From Sulfurovum sp. (lineage in GTDB: Bacteria > Campylobacterota > Campylobacteria > Campylobacterales > Sulfurovaceae): 64,000 bases of DNA. Position 1 is the stretch's first letter. Every line of letters begins with the position of its first letter. The notes below the pieces were generated by a model. The model saw only the letters and a list, made by a program, of their open reading frames with translations, was not told the origin of the DNA and searched no databases. Positions 39,081-48,052 of this stretch are shown here, piece by piece. The position numbers were made by a program, and so were the translations under genes. The DNA is taken from positions 33,960-97,959 of the forward strand of contig JAUZSE010000024.1 in NCBI GenBank assembly GCA_030949725.1, given 5' to 3'.

Positions 39081-39081
39081 C

Positions 39082-40335
39082 TTAGAACCTATAGGAGAGA
39101 CCAACAGTAGCTAAAATAGCACCACCATCTGTAAATTTACCAACGATACCATTTTCATTTTCACCTAATGCCAGTGTACGACTCTCTTTCTTATCATATA
39201 AAATAGCCATACCCCAACTTATCTCATTGGTTTGTTGATACTTAAATCCTCCAGAAAAGATTTGTGCATCACTGTCTGGCAATTCATAGCTCAGTGTTTT
39301 TACAGGGACAGGTGTTTCATCATAGGCATATCCACCCATAAGTGTCAATCTATCATTCAAGATATACGTTACACCAAGTCTATAGGTATTGGTATCTACC
39401 CAATCTTTCGCCTTAGGATCATCAAAAGATCCAACCAATCCAGGCTGTATAGCTGAAGCATACTCAAAATCCAAATTCTCATAGCTTGACCAAAAGGTAC
39501 GCTCATACACAAATTCTACAGTCACTCTATCGTCCCATGTTTTACTCACACCGATATTGAGTGCCGCAGGAATAGGCACCGATACAGATGCACTGTATTG
39601 TTGCCCAACCTTTCCAAGATAGAGATTGGCTTCTCCCTCTTCATCAAGATCAATATTAGATCTATACGTAACGCCTACTGCAATATCTGATGTAGGTCTC
39701 CATGCCAAGGCAAGGTTATACCCCAGTGCTAACGTATCCCCCTCCATTTCTCTCTTGTACGGAACACCAAGGTCGCTACCATCGCTATACACCTTACCCA
39801 TACTATACACTAAACGTAATCCACCACCTACACTAAACTTCTCATTTACCTTGTAAGACACGACAGGGTTTAGTTCAACATTTTGAAGGGTAAACTCTTC
39901 TGCAAATGTTTTTTGAACTGGACTTTCCCAACGTTTGGTAAGTCCAGCAGGTGCGACCATACTGACACCATAACGCCACTTACCTATCGCTGGTGCAACA
40001 TAATGGAAATAAGGAATAGGAAGGTTTTCAGTTTCTGAATTTCCAGAAGCAGGTACCCCACCTATACCTGAAAGATATTGTACTCCAGCGAAAGTATTTT
40101 CAGGTAAATGTGCCAAAGTGATTCCACTCTCAATATAACTTAGCCCAGAATCTAAAAAACTCATATTTGCGGGGTTAAAATACGCAGTATCTGCATCTGT
40201 TGTATGTGCAACATATGCTGCACCTAAAGCCATAGAATTGAGTGATTGTTCAGGTATTTTATACCCACCTGCAACAAGGATTCCACTTGTAAGTGCTGAT
40301 ACTGTAATTATTTTTTGTATCGGTGTCATTTTCAT
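39082..40335 (-). CDS. fadL: FadL/OmpP1-type outer-membrane fatty acid transporter
   Basis: 417 residues with a signal peptide and the FadL N-terminal hatch (GGYKIPEQSLNSMALGAAYVAHTTDADTAYFNPANMSFL), amphipathic beta strands, a KxxW-type KRWESP segment, and a C-terminal strand ending LATVGLSYRF, as expected for BAM-inserted barrels. It should carry long-chain fatty acids or other hydrophobic compounds across the outer membrane. It lies between a secreted lipase-like lipoprotein (3-bp gap) and fadD (1-bp gap). Confidence 0.93.
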   Translation of the reverse strand: MKMTPIQKIITVSALTSGILVAGGYKIPEQSLNSMALGAAYVAHTTDADTAYFNPANMSFLDSGLSYIESGITLAHLPENTFAGVQYLSGIGGVPASGNSETENLPIPYFHYVAPAIGKWRYGVSMVAPAGLTKRWESPVQKTFAEEFTLQNVELNPVVSYKVNEKFSVGGGLRLVYSMGKVYSDGSDLGVPYKREMEGDTLALGYNLALAWRPTSDIAVGVTYRSNIDLDEEGEANLYLGKVGQQYSASVSVPIPAALNIGVSKTWDDRVTVEFVYERTFWSSYENLDFEYASAIQPGLVGSFDDPKAKDWVDTNTYRLGVTYILNDRLTLMGGYAYDETPVPVKTLSYELPDSDAQIFSGGFKYQQTNEISWGMAILYDKKESRTLALGENENGIVGKFTDGGAILATVGLSYRF

Positions 40336-40338
40336 CTC

Positions 40339-41592
40339 CTAGTATCCAATAGTTGCTGCTCTAGTCTGAGCAAATATTTTTGTCGTGATATTGTATGCCA
40401 TCGCTGCACACTCTGCATGCCCTAAAGGATCAGACAATCCTAAAGTTGCCTCTACAGGTACTATGCTCACATCTGCTGCACCATAGGCATTCATAGTCGC
40501 CTCTGCGATTTGTGCTATACCAAAAGGAATCACATCATCACCTTCACAGTGTACAAGTTTAACAGTCGTTTGTGGTCCCCAAGTATGTACATTGTTTTCT
40601 AACACAGCCTGTCTAAACCAGTGATTAGGATTTGTAAAAAACTGATTGATAAAGACTGGGTTAAAGAGTCCATCTTCTCCTGTTGTCACAGTAGTGAGTT
40701 CAGCATCAATAGCAACACGCGTGTAAGACCCATCAAACAAAGTTTCAAGTTTTGAGGCATAGGGTTCATTGATTACAGAAGCAAGTTCTTCATCATAAGC
40801 AAGGGCATACGAATACCCCACATTAGCCAAAAATGAAGGAACAGAAAGTGTAGCTTGAGTGAATATACCAAACGCTGTACGATTCACATCATACGGTCCT
40901 GCCATAGGGGCAGCCATAGTGACATCCATGCTTCCCTCCATCTCAATTCTTTCCAAGGTAGCTAAGGCTGTATATCCACCCTCACTGTACCCTGTAAGGA
41001 AAAGTTGTCCATTAAGATTGATGTCATTATTCAAAGCAAAAACCTGTGCCGCCTTGATGAAATCAACCGTTGTATTTACAAGAGATTTTTTCAACATAAA
41101 AGGATGATGATGGTCTGATGAATCACCAAAACCAATATAATCAGCCTGAAGTGTAACAAACCCACCCAATGAAGTGAATACAATAGGAGAACCGTCTGCC
41201 CCATTCGTATGCTTCGCAATAGCTGTAGGTGCTTCAGTATCAGCGAAAATAGTCCCATGACTGTCACTGACCATTGACAGTCCTAGCCCAGCCACAACCT
41301 CTGAAGGTAAACCCGTAGGTACTACCATCAGTCCTGAAACCTCTACGCTGTTTCCTTCTTCATCTGTCGTAGTATATGGAATCTTATACCCTTTGTATCC
41401 ATAAACCGTTGTTGTTGCATCAATGCCTGCTACAGCAGCAGCAATCAGTCCACTCTTAATCACATCCCCACTTAAATCCACAACAACCTCTCCACCTTTA
41501 ACGACCTCATTTACAGGCTTATCTAAGTCTCCACACCCAACGATAAACCATACGGGTATTACCCATGCCAATCTCAACATTCTTTTCATCAT
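40339..41592 (-). CDS. Secretory-lipase-like alpha/beta hydrolase lipoprotein
   Basis: 417 residues with a lipoprotein signal (RLAWVIPVWFIVGC, then GDLDKP). The nucleophile elbow is FLTGYSEGGYTALATLERI (GxSxG), preceded by ADYIGFGDS, and a late acidic and His pair (LVHCEGDDVIPFG, GHAECAA) completes a plausible triad. This resembles the LIP family of secretory lipases. Placed directly before fadL and fadD, it may release fatty acids outside the cell. The substrate is inferred from context only. Confidence 0.82.
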   Translation of the reverse strand: MMKRMLRLAWVIPVWFIVGCGDLDKPVNEVVKGGEVVVDLSGDVIKSGLIAAAVAGIDATTTVYGYKGYKIPYTTTDEEGNSVEVSGLMVVPTGLPSEVVAGLGLSMVSDSHGTIFADTEAPTAIAKHTNGADGSPIVFTSLGGFVTLQADYIGFGDSSDHHHPFMLKKSLVNTTVDFIKAAQVFALNNDINLNGQLFLTGYSEGGYTALATLERIEMEGSMDVTMAAPMAGPYDVNRTAFGIFTQATLSVPSFLANVGYSYALAYDEELASVINEPYASKLETLFDGSYTRVAIDAELTTVTTGEDGLFNPVFINQFFTNPNHWFRQAVLENNVHTWGPQTTVKLVHCEGDDVIPFGIAQIAEATMNAYGAADVSIVPVEATLGLSDPLGHAECAAMAYNITTKIFAQTRAATIGY

Positions 41593-42077
41593 TTGTCCTT
41601 TTTGATTCTTATAAGTATTGTATTGATTGTATCACGGAAAATGATTGCATTGTTTAAAACATTATAATGTATATTATATTTATTTTCTTTTACAATTTTT
41701 TGGGTAAAGCCGTGACTACTTTTCGTTAATCCTAGCCCATCAAAAATTACTTTTCCCCTAAAAATATCATCAAGTATCTCATTAGGATACAATGCACTTA
41801 ATACTGCTTTATTGAAGCTTTTTTTGCCCATACACTCAAAAAGGCTCATACATATATTACTCTTCGAAATCTTTAAAACCATCAAAGCTTGTCCATTTCC
41901 ATAAATCTCAGCTTTAACCTCTTCTCTATTTTCATAGATAAACCCCATGTCTGCATACTTAAATGTCGGTGTTTTAAAGACAATCAGTGCCGTATTTTGT
42001 TTCACGTACTCTTTTGATACACACCCACTCAATAGTAAGCTTAGAGTAAAAAATAAAACTATTTTCAAGCTATTCAT
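41589..42077 (-). CDS. Lipoprotein of unknown function
   Basis: About 162 residues, with signal LKIVLFFTLSLLLSGC and lipobox LSGC. Start at ATG 42077 preceded by AGGAG; the longer frame from 42110 lacks a ribosome-binding site. The mature part contains FKYADMGFIYENREEVKAEIYGNGQALM and a cysteine pair. No family recognised. Overlaps the start of the lipase gene by 4 bp, so it is probably the first gene of that operon. Confidence 0.75.
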   Translation of the reverse strand: MNSLKIVLFFTLSLLLSGCVSKEYVKQNTALIVFKTPTFKYADMGFIYENREEVKAEIYGNGQALMVLKISKSNICMSLFECMGKKSFNKAVLSALYPNEILDDIFRGKVIFDGLGLTKSSHGFTQKIVKENKYNIHYNVLNNAIIFRDTINTILIRIKKDK

Positions 42078-42165
42078 GCTTTTTCTCCTATTTTTATCTA
42101 AATTATACACTATTTAAGAGATTTTTAAGCCCCACAGTTCTATAATGCCATCCACAAGTTGCGAT

Positions 42166-42240
42166 GGCCCCATCGTCTAGCGGTTAGGATCCATGGTTTT
42201 CATCCATGTTACAGGAGTTCAATTCTCCTTGGGGTCACCA
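42166..42240 (+). tRNA. tRNA-Glu(TTC), copy 1
   Basis: 75 nt, anticodon loop TTTTCAT closed by CCATG/CATGT, T-loop GTTCAATTC, encoded CCA. The second base of the acceptor is G, pairing with T (G-U), where copy 2 has A-T; otherwise the two copies match. Confidence 0.95.
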
Positions 42241-42270
42241 TATTCAACTTGTAACTTTTTATTATTTAGT

Positions 42271-42345
42271 GACCCCATCGTCTAGCGGTTAGGATCCATG
42301 GTTTTCATCCATGTTACAGGAGTTCAATTCTCCTTGGGGTCACCA
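42271..42345 (+). tRNA. tRNA-Glu(TTC), copy 2
   Basis: Same as copy 1 apart from A at position 2, giving a perfect GACCCCA / TGGGGTC acceptor. Separated from copy 1 by 30 bp. Confidence 0.95.
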
Positions 42346-42409
42346 CTTATCACTCCAACAATTTTCTCCCTTTTATTTCTATATTTATATGGTACACTTA
42401 TGTTTAATC

Positions 42410-42415
42410 TATAAT
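42410..42415 (+). promoter_or_regulatory. -10 element before the secreted protein at 42437
   Basis: TATAAT 22 bp before the ATG, with TTGGAG at 42425-42430 as ribosome-binding site. Confidence 0.55.
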
Positions 42416-42436
42416 TTGAATACATTGGAGAATACT

Positions 42437-43057
42437 ATGAAAAATATTTTGCTACTTACCCTTGTTAGCACACTGGGATTTTCTGCCCAACCTAAACAGA
42501 CCACATATATGTGTACATTTGATTCTTATGCCACAGCAAAAGGCTCTTTTGATAAAGGTACGATGAAATTTAGTATCATCACGCAGGATGATGCAGGTAC
42601 CTTTACCATAAAGAGAAGTTCTGGAGATACACAGGGTAAGACAATCAAAGGAGACAATGGTCTCTCTTTTGTGGAGATCAGTAAACGTGGGAATATTACC
42701 ACAACTTCGATGACCAGACTCCCCCCTCTTGAAAATGAACAAAAAGCAGTACACAGTCAGAATATATTGTTGGGGGATAAGATTATCGCAAGTCAGCACT
42801 ATGGAAGCTGTCAATTTGTAAGTCCAGAACAAACCAAAAAACGACATATTAGCATCTCAAAAATAAGACGACATGAGATTTATCAGAAACTAAACGTTGA
42901 GGCAGCTTTAAGAACCATGACTAAACAAGATGCCAAGTACGTATATGCTGCCCTATCAGGTGTCTTCCCCTCTAGGCAAGAAATGGAAGCAGATTTGAGC
43001 ATTGAAGGGATGACTATAATTTCTAAGATTATGGATGAGATGATGAACGTTAGATAA
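42437..43057 (+). CDS. Secreted protein of unknown function
   Basis: 206 residues starting MKNILLLTLVSTLGFSAQP, a Sec signal peptide; a longer frame from 42311 would run through tRNA-Glu sequence. The mature part has two cysteines (YMCTFDSYATAKG and YGSCQFVSPEQ) that could pair, a beta-rich first half and a helical second half. No domain recognised. It ends at a hairpin shared with the oppositely oriented next gene. Confidence 0.7.
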   Translation: MKNILLLTLVSTLGFSAQPKQTTYMCTFDSYATAKGSFDKGTMKFSIITQDDAGTFTIKRSSGDTQGKTIKGDNGLSFVEISKRGNITTTSMTRLPPLENEQKAVHSQNILLGDKIIASQHYGSCQFVSPEQTKKRHISISKIRRHEIYQKLNVEAALRTMTKQDAKYVYAALSGVFPSRQEMEADLSIEGMTIISKIMDEMMNVR

Positions 43058-43061
43058 AAAA

Positions 43062-43083
43062 GGTATGACAAAAATGTCATACC
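43062..43083 (-). terminator. Intrinsic terminator between convergent genes
   Basis: GGTATGACA / TGTCATACC, a perfect 9-bp stem around AAAA. On the minus strand a T-run follows, so it terminates the gene at 43106-43918; its other strand closes the plus-strand gene ending at 43057. Confidence 0.75.
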
Positions 43084-43105
43084 CGCTATAGATAACTTCT
43101 ATACT

Positions 43106-43918
43106 TTAGAAGTGAAAAACAAACCCTATTTTTGGGCCATACAAATCAAGCTTCTCAACGAGCCTTGTATCATCTTTTTCATAATGAATGTAACGGTACG
43201 TTGCCAAAACATCTCCCCAAGAAAATCGGTACCCAAGGCTTGCTTGTCCCTGCCACGTAAGGTCAGAGTCTCCAGCACCTACATCAAACATATATGGCAC
43301 ATACCAATTTTCACTAAGATTGATATGCCCTTTCATCCCAATAACACCATCATAAAGTTCAACAGAAGGTGAAATACTTCTATTGAGTTGATTAATGTAT
43401 ACAGATATATCTAACTCTAAAGAGAGGTATCTTAGCCCTGCTATGACATCTAAAGAAGCATTTTGCGTATCTATAAGATTATATCCACCATAGGTACTTA
43501 GCAGTAATGCTGTAAACTCTTGCTCTGAACCAGCAGTGATTGTTTTTCCAGTCAAGGGAACATCCCAAGAAGCATCTTGTTCATCTGACATCTTGAAGTA
43601 AATAGCATCTACAAGAAAAGACCATTTGTCTTTTCTTGCTTCATACGTCCCCATCAATACCATATCAATTTTATCTACAAATCCAGACTCTCCCTCTTTA
43701 TCAGAATCATTAGGATCATTGGGATCACCAGGAATAGTATATTTTAATGTTCCATCAAAACTAGGTAGCCAACCATAAACAGAGAGACTATGTTGCCATC
43801 CATTATTTTCTTCTATAAGCATTGGGGCTACGACCGCATCTTCCGCTACTGGCACAATATCTCTAGCAGAAATCGCCAATGTACAGGTCAATAAAGCCCC
43901 TATTATTACTTTTGTCAT
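43106..43918 (-). CDS. Outer-membrane beta-barrel protein, unknown function
   Basis: 270 residues: signal peptide (TKVIIGALLTCTLAISA), then alternating beta strands with aromatic girdles (HSLSVYGWLPSFDGTLKY, WSFLVDAIYFKMSDE, FTALLLSTYGGYNLI) and a final strand LYGPKIGFVFHF ending in Phe. An acidic loop GDPNDPNDSDKEG may bind cations. The general type is a small barrel such as the uncharacterised outer-membrane proteins common in Gram-negatives. Transcribed after the DUF1800/DUF1501 pair with a 47-bp gap. Confidence 0.75.
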   Translation of the reverse strand: MTKVIIGALLTCTLAISARDIVPVAEDAVVAPMLIEENNGWQHSLSVYGWLPSFDGTLKYTIPGDPNDPNDSDKEGESGFVDKIDMVLMGTYEARKDKWSFLVDAIYFKMSDEQDASWDVPLTGKTITAGSEQEFTALLLSTYGGYNLIDTQNASLDVIAGLRYLSLELDISVYINQLNRSISPSVELYDGVIGMKGHINLSENWYVPYMFDVGAGDSDLTWQGQASLGYRFSWGDVLATYRYIHYEKDDTRLVEKLDLYGPKIGFVFHF

Positions 43919-43965
43919 TTTATTTTTCCTTTTTTATGATAATAAGTATATCATAAGTTATTTAG

Positions 43966-45327
43966 TTAGTTAAATAGTGGGGTAATCTCAAGGTTGTTAT
44001 TGGTCAATGTTTCGGGATTTTCTATGCCATAAATTTTATATAGTGTTGAAGCGATACTCAGTGGTTCAAAAGTATAGGTATTTGGTTTTGGTTTGAGGTA
44101 TAGTCTATTGTTTGAACCTGTATCGTCAAGGATGGTTTCACCTACAATACCTTGATGATTAAAATAATCTTTCCCACCTAAAACATAAAAGTTTTGGAGA
44201 TTGCCATGGTCCCATCCTTGGGAATTGTTGAGATTGACATTACGTCCAAATTCACCAAAAACCATAATATTAATCGTCGTATCTTTCCCCTCTGCTCTTA
44301 AATGTGCCATAGCAGATTTGAGTGTAGCAAAAAGACTTTCTGAACGTGTGACATATTCACTGGCTTTATTGTGATCATCCCATCCTCCTAGACCTCCTGT
44401 ACCAATAGTGATGACTTTAGTATCAGGATTATGAACCAATATTTTTACAGCTGTTTCTACTTTGTTGGAAAAGCGATTATTCAGAGGATAGGCATCCGTA
44501 CCTAGGTCAGGTGTAACAACTGATGATAGTGTATGGATAAAGGTATCTAAAGAAGAACGACGTGTAAAGGCATCGGTAATTTTAGAGGCTTGATTGTGTT
44601 GCTGGGCTAGAGTATCCATTTGGGAGTGAAGGGCTGCATCAAAACCATTGATGGCATCATTATAATCAGGAATACTAGCCTCTACATCGCTATAATACCT
44701 CCGATCCCTACTGTAACGACCATAAGGATTATTGAGATTTTCATCCAATGCTACAGGTTTGAGATAGCTAGGGACAGGGCTAATACCATCTACATAGAAA
44801 GTAGACTCTCCCTCCAATGTCACAAAAGGCATGATAGAGTTTTGTGTGACTACATTATTGTCTTCTAGTATTCTAGCTAGGTTACTTAGGATCCCTGCGT
44901 TGCTATCATCAAAAGAACCTTTTTGGTTTTGTGCTACACAGGAACCATGTGCTTTATTCTTGCTGTCTTCACGTATGCTAGAATAACATGAACGAAATAG
45001 CGTCATATCTCCACTAGCCAACATACTTTCTATATGTGTGCCTCCAGCTTCTGCCCAACAATCATTGGTGGTTTTTGTGATTGTTCCGAAGTAGTCATAA
45101 TCACTTTGAGAAAGAGGCATTATCTCGTCAAGATTGCTTAGGTTTGCTCCTAATTGACTGGCTCCTCCATATTGAAATATGATGATAGTTTGTGCTTGAT
45201 TTGCATTATGTATACCTGTTGAAAATATAATTTCACTCAAGTTAAGTTCTTTAGAATAGCTAAAAGTAGGCAATAAAATAGCCCCACCCATAGCCAAAGA
45301 TAATTTGATAAAGTTTCTTCTTTTCAT
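43966..45327 (-). CDS. DUF1501 family protein
   Basis: 453 residues. Tat-like signal (MKRRNFIKLSLAMGGAILLPTF) and the DUF1501 layout, related to sulfatase/phosphatase folds: QTIIIFQYGGASQ near the N-terminus, ITIGTGGLGGWDDHN, and the late block MVFGEFGRNVNLNNSQGWDHGN. Function of the family is not established; it is nearly always encoded beside DUF1800, as here (1-bp gap). Probably periplasmic or exported. Confidence 0.88.
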   Translation of the reverse strand: MKRRNFIKLSLAMGGAILLPTFSYSKELNLSEIIFSTGIHNANQAQTIIIFQYGGASQLGANLSNLDEIMPLSQSDYDYFGTITKTTNDCWAEAGGTHIESMLASGDMTLFRSCYSSIREDSKNKAHGSCVAQNQKGSFDDSNAGILSNLARILEDNNVVTQNSIMPFVTLEGESTFYVDGISPVPSYLKPVALDENLNNPYGRYSRDRRYYSDVEASIPDYNDAINGFDAALHSQMDTLAQQHNQASKITDAFTRRSSLDTFIHTLSSVVTPDLGTDAYPLNNRFSNKVETAVKILVHNPDTKVITIGTGGLGGWDDHNKASEYVTRSESLFATLKSAMAHLRAEGKDTTINIMVFGEFGRNVNLNNSQGWDHGNLQNFYVLGGKDYFNHQGIVGETILDDTGSNNRLYLKPKPNTYTFEPLSIASTLYKIYGIENPETLTNNNLEITPLFN

Positions 45328-45328
45328 G

Positions 45329-47269
45329 TTAATTTACCTTTCCAAATGTATAGGTTTCTGTAAGCCTAGAGAGATAGTCTAGTACAATAATAGCAATATT
45401 TCTTTTGTTGTCTTCCTGACGCTTTAACTCTAATACAGGATCTGCATATGTACGAAAAATATCAAAAGTATAACGCAATACTTTTGGATTAGAATCCAAT
45501 ACAAGCATGTGATCTTTGAAGAGTGCAAGCTCTATTAGTGTGGCATCTCTATGTATCATACTATGAAAAATATACTGTATCATCGTAAGCAAAGAGGCTT
45601 CTTCATCATTACTGTCTAGTATGAAGTTGTTATTGGCTAAATATTCACGGCTCCATCCTTGCCTTGACCATGAGGTATAAATATCTATATAATCTGGATT
45701 TGACTGTCTTAAAAATAAGTCTTCACGAATATATTGATGATAATTTGCAAAAGAGAGCGTGTCTAGTGGTACGCGATGAAGTTTCCCTAGTTTGTATTTC
45801 ATCGTAGCTTGGTGCATCTCTTCAAGCCTGTCTTTAAATTGATGGATAGTGGTAGTATGGTGTTTGAAAAAGAGTTTTTTCGTAGTAGAAAAGAAAAGCT
45901 CTTCAGCACTTTTGACCCGTTGGGAATGTAGTAAATACTCCTCTGAAAGGACAATTTGTAAAAGAATATCTTTCCAAGTCTCAGGATTACTTTGTAAGAT
46001 ACTTTGAGTAATCTGTACTTGTTCACTTGCTAATGTATTTGGGAAGAAAAAACTTACCAAACGCTTCGTAACGCCAGCGATAAATACATCTGATTTAGCC
46101 AGTTCACGGTAAAAGTCATCGCCATTATAAATCGTCGTATCAAAGAGTGAAAGAGGCTCTCTATTTTCATTGAGTCCTACTACCAATGTGTCACTACGAC
46201 TATCTAGCTTCCAATTCTTGAGAGCTTGTGCTGCAATAGGTACATGCAAATCATTTTTGTCAAAAGTAAAAATCTCTAACATTTCCCTGCCATTGTCTTC
46301 AGGGCTTCTAAATCGTCGCCAATTGTCTTCGCTTATCATATGAACATAGGTCATATAGCGTAAACCACTCTCTTCTGCTAGTAAGCGTACCAAACGATTA
46401 TAAACCCTAGATATATTAGGTGTTTGGGAAGATTCTAGCTCATAAGCAGGAGAAAACATAATTGTTTGTGTGAGGATATATGCCATCCAATTTTGTAAAT
46501 AATAGTGGTCTAATTCTGGCATAACAAAAAAACGTGTCAAGATATTGACGGCTTCTTGTTCATTGTAGCTCACTTGCCTAAAGTAGTCGTTATCGATGAT
46601 ATAGTCTTCTATGGCTGTCTTATCATTGCGTTCTTCTCCTAGTGAAATAAGAATATTTTCTATAAAATTTCCTGTAGCTATTTTTTCTTTGAGTATAGGA
46701 TAAGGGAAGCTATAAAAGAGTGTACCTAGTAGTTTTTCGGCTATTTTTTCTTTTTGATCTTGGGTAAGGGCATTGAAGGTACTATCACTTAAAGGGGTAA
46801 GAGTATAATCTTCTACCAGTTGGTCTTGATAGTAAAAATACAAACCTTTATAGTGAAAAGTATAGATAGGGTCTGTTTCTTTCGTGATAGAGAGGGTGAG
46901 TGCTGGGCTACTATTTCCTGCCCCATCTTCAAGTGTAATATTGAAGGTTTTTATTCCATCATTTCCAGAGGTATCTAAGAGGAGGTTAGCCTTACCTGTA
47001 GCATCTATACTAAGGATATACACACCGTTTATATAGACTCTACTAGAGACTTCACCTGTGATTTCAATACTTACTTGTGCATCGTATGTGCTACTTACGA
47101 TACTAGAGCTAAGTACAGGTGTTGTAGGTGCTGTTACATCGTCCATCACTACGATGGGTATGACCATGTCACCAAAAGGAATAAGTATAACTTTAGCATA
47201 AAGAGCATTGGAACCAAGAATCAACATAAGTAGAAGTACTCGAGATAAAGATTTAGATCTGTAAATCAT
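45329..47269 (-). CDS. DUF1800 family protein with an N-terminal Ig-like domain
   Basis: 646 residues: signal peptide, a beta-sandwich segment (PTTPVLSSSIVSSTYDAQVS...NDGIKTFNITLEDGAGNSS), then the helical DUF1800 region with its hallmark NGREMLEIFTFDKND and FFVMPELDHYYLQNWM. Long for the family because of the added Ig-like part. Partner of the DUF1501 gene downstream; pairs of this kind are exported and their role is unknown. Translation starts after a 150-bp gap to the divergent lipoprotein gene. Confidence 0.82.
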   Translation of the reverse strand: MIYRSKSLSRVLLLMLILGSNALYAKVILIPFGDMVIPIVVMDDVTAPTTPVLSSSIVSSTYDAQVSIEITGEVSSRVYINGVYILSIDATGKANLLLDTSGNDGIKTFNITLEDGAGNSSPALTLSITKETDPIYTFHYKGLYFYYQDQLVEDYTLTPLSDSTFNALTQDQKEKIAEKLLGTLFYSFPYPILKEKIATGNFIENILISLGEERNDKTAIEDYIIDNDYFRQVSYNEQEAVNILTRFFVMPELDHYYLQNWMAYILTQTIMFSPAYELESSQTPNISRVYNRLVRLLAEESGLRYMTYVHMISEDNWRRFRSPEDNGREMLEIFTFDKNDLHVPIAAQALKNWKLDSRSDTLVVGLNENREPLSLFDTTIYNGDDFYRELAKSDVFIAGVTKRLVSFFFPNTLASEQVQITQSILQSNPETWKDILLQIVLSEEYLLHSQRVKSAEELFFSTTKKLFFKHHTTTIHQFKDRLEEMHQATMKYKLGKLHRVPLDTLSFANYHQYIREDLFLRQSNPDYIDIYTSWSRQGWSREYLANNNFILDSNDEEASLLTMIQYIFHSMIHRDATLIELALFKDHMLVLDSNPKVLRYTFDIFRTYADPVLELKRQEDNKRNIAIIVLDYLSRLTETYTFGKVN

Positions 47270-47383
47270 TTTTTACCTTTCTCTATAAATTAGTATTAAG
47301 TTTGATTATATTGTATCTAGCAAAACTTAAAAGAATAACATCCACTAATTAAGTCATAGCGTATATCACAAAGTAATTTACTG

Positions 47384-47389
47384 TATACT
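47384..47389 (+). promoter_or_regulatory. -10 element before the MORN-repeat lipoprotein gene
   Basis: TATACT, 33 bp before the ATG at 47422, in T/A-rich sequence; CAAGGT precedes the start at the usual spacing. Confidence 0.5.
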
Positions 47390-47421
47390 TATAGCATTAT
47401 TTTAACTATCAAGGTTTATAC

Positions 47422-47871
47422 ATGAAACACTTATCTTTACTACTTTCTTTTTTTGTACTTCTTTCTTTTAGTGCTTGCGATGGTCCTTCTTTATCGGGGA
47501 AAGAGGTCAAAAAAGAGTATTTTACAGGTGGTCAGTTACGTTCTGAATTTATCATGGATGATGCTAGCAAACAAAATGGTACACTTAAAAAATATGGTCA
47601 TCAAGGCAATATAACCTCTATTTCAGAGATAAGAAATGGAGTACCTCACGGTGCAGAAACAGGATATGACTCCAAAGGTCGTGTGTTGTGGGAACAGCAT
47701 TATGTCAATGGTAGGCAAGAAGGTATACAAAAAGCCTTTTACCCCAATGGAGACATCATGGTGACCTATACTTATAGAAATGGTATGAAAGAAGGTATCG
47801 CACAAACATACCGAAAAGATGGGAAAGTAGACAAAAGTGTGGTTTACCGAAATGGTAGAATGGTTAGCTAG
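47422..47871 (+). CDS. MORN-repeat (YwqK-like) lipoprotein
   Basis: 149 residues; lipobox FSAC after the signal peptide, followed by MORN-like repeats of the YwqK type (KEYFTGGQLRSEF, YGHQGNITSISEIRNGVPHG, YDSKGRVLWEQHYVNGRQEG, YPNGDIMVTYTYRNGMKEG, YRKDGKVDKSVVYRNGRMV). Proteins of this group are often annotated as antitoxins, but no toxin adjoins. Likely outer-membrane lipoprotein of unknown role. Confidence 0.8.
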   Translation: MKHLSLLLSFFVLLSFSACDGPSLSGKEVKKEYFTGGQLRSEFIMDDASKQNGTLKKYGHQGNITSISEIRNGVPHGAETGYDSKGRVLWEQHYVNGRQEGIQKAFYPNGDIMVTYTYRNGMKEGIAQTYRKDGKVDKSVVYRNGRMVS

Positions 47872-47880
47872 ATTTACTCT

Positions 47881-48024
47881 ATGAGTTTGCTCCCCCAATA
47901 CAAGCATATTTATCTCTCTTTTGATGTACATGGGGTACGCATCATAAAATCTCCTAAAGTCTCCCTACTTAGGCTAGAACAACTGCTACTGAAAAAAGCT
48001 ACAAGATCCAAGTACAAGAATTAA
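47881..48024 (+). CDS. Short ORF, possible fragment of a YgjP-like metallopeptidase
   Basis: 47 residues, LPQYKHIYLSFDVHGVRIIK then SPKVSLLRLEQLLLKKA. The pattern resembles the N-terminus of YgjP/DUF45-type proteins, whose HExxH domain is missing here. No Shine-Dalgarno stands out. It may be a truncated gene or not translated. Confidence 0.3.
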   Translation: MSLLPQYKHIYLSFDVHGVRIIKSPKVSLLRLEQLLLKKATRSKYKN

Positions 48025-48052
48025 AAAAAATATACTACTTAAGGAATTTACT

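Noticed and set aside
42311..42436. N-terminal extension of the secreted protein starting inside tRNA-Glu
   Set aside because: It overlaps tRNA-Glu copy 2; the ATG at 42437 has a signal peptide, ribosome-binding site and -10 element.
47623..47931. Minus-strand ORF opposite the MORN lipoprotein
   Set aside because: Shadow of the plus-strand gene, which has a lipobox and clear repeats.
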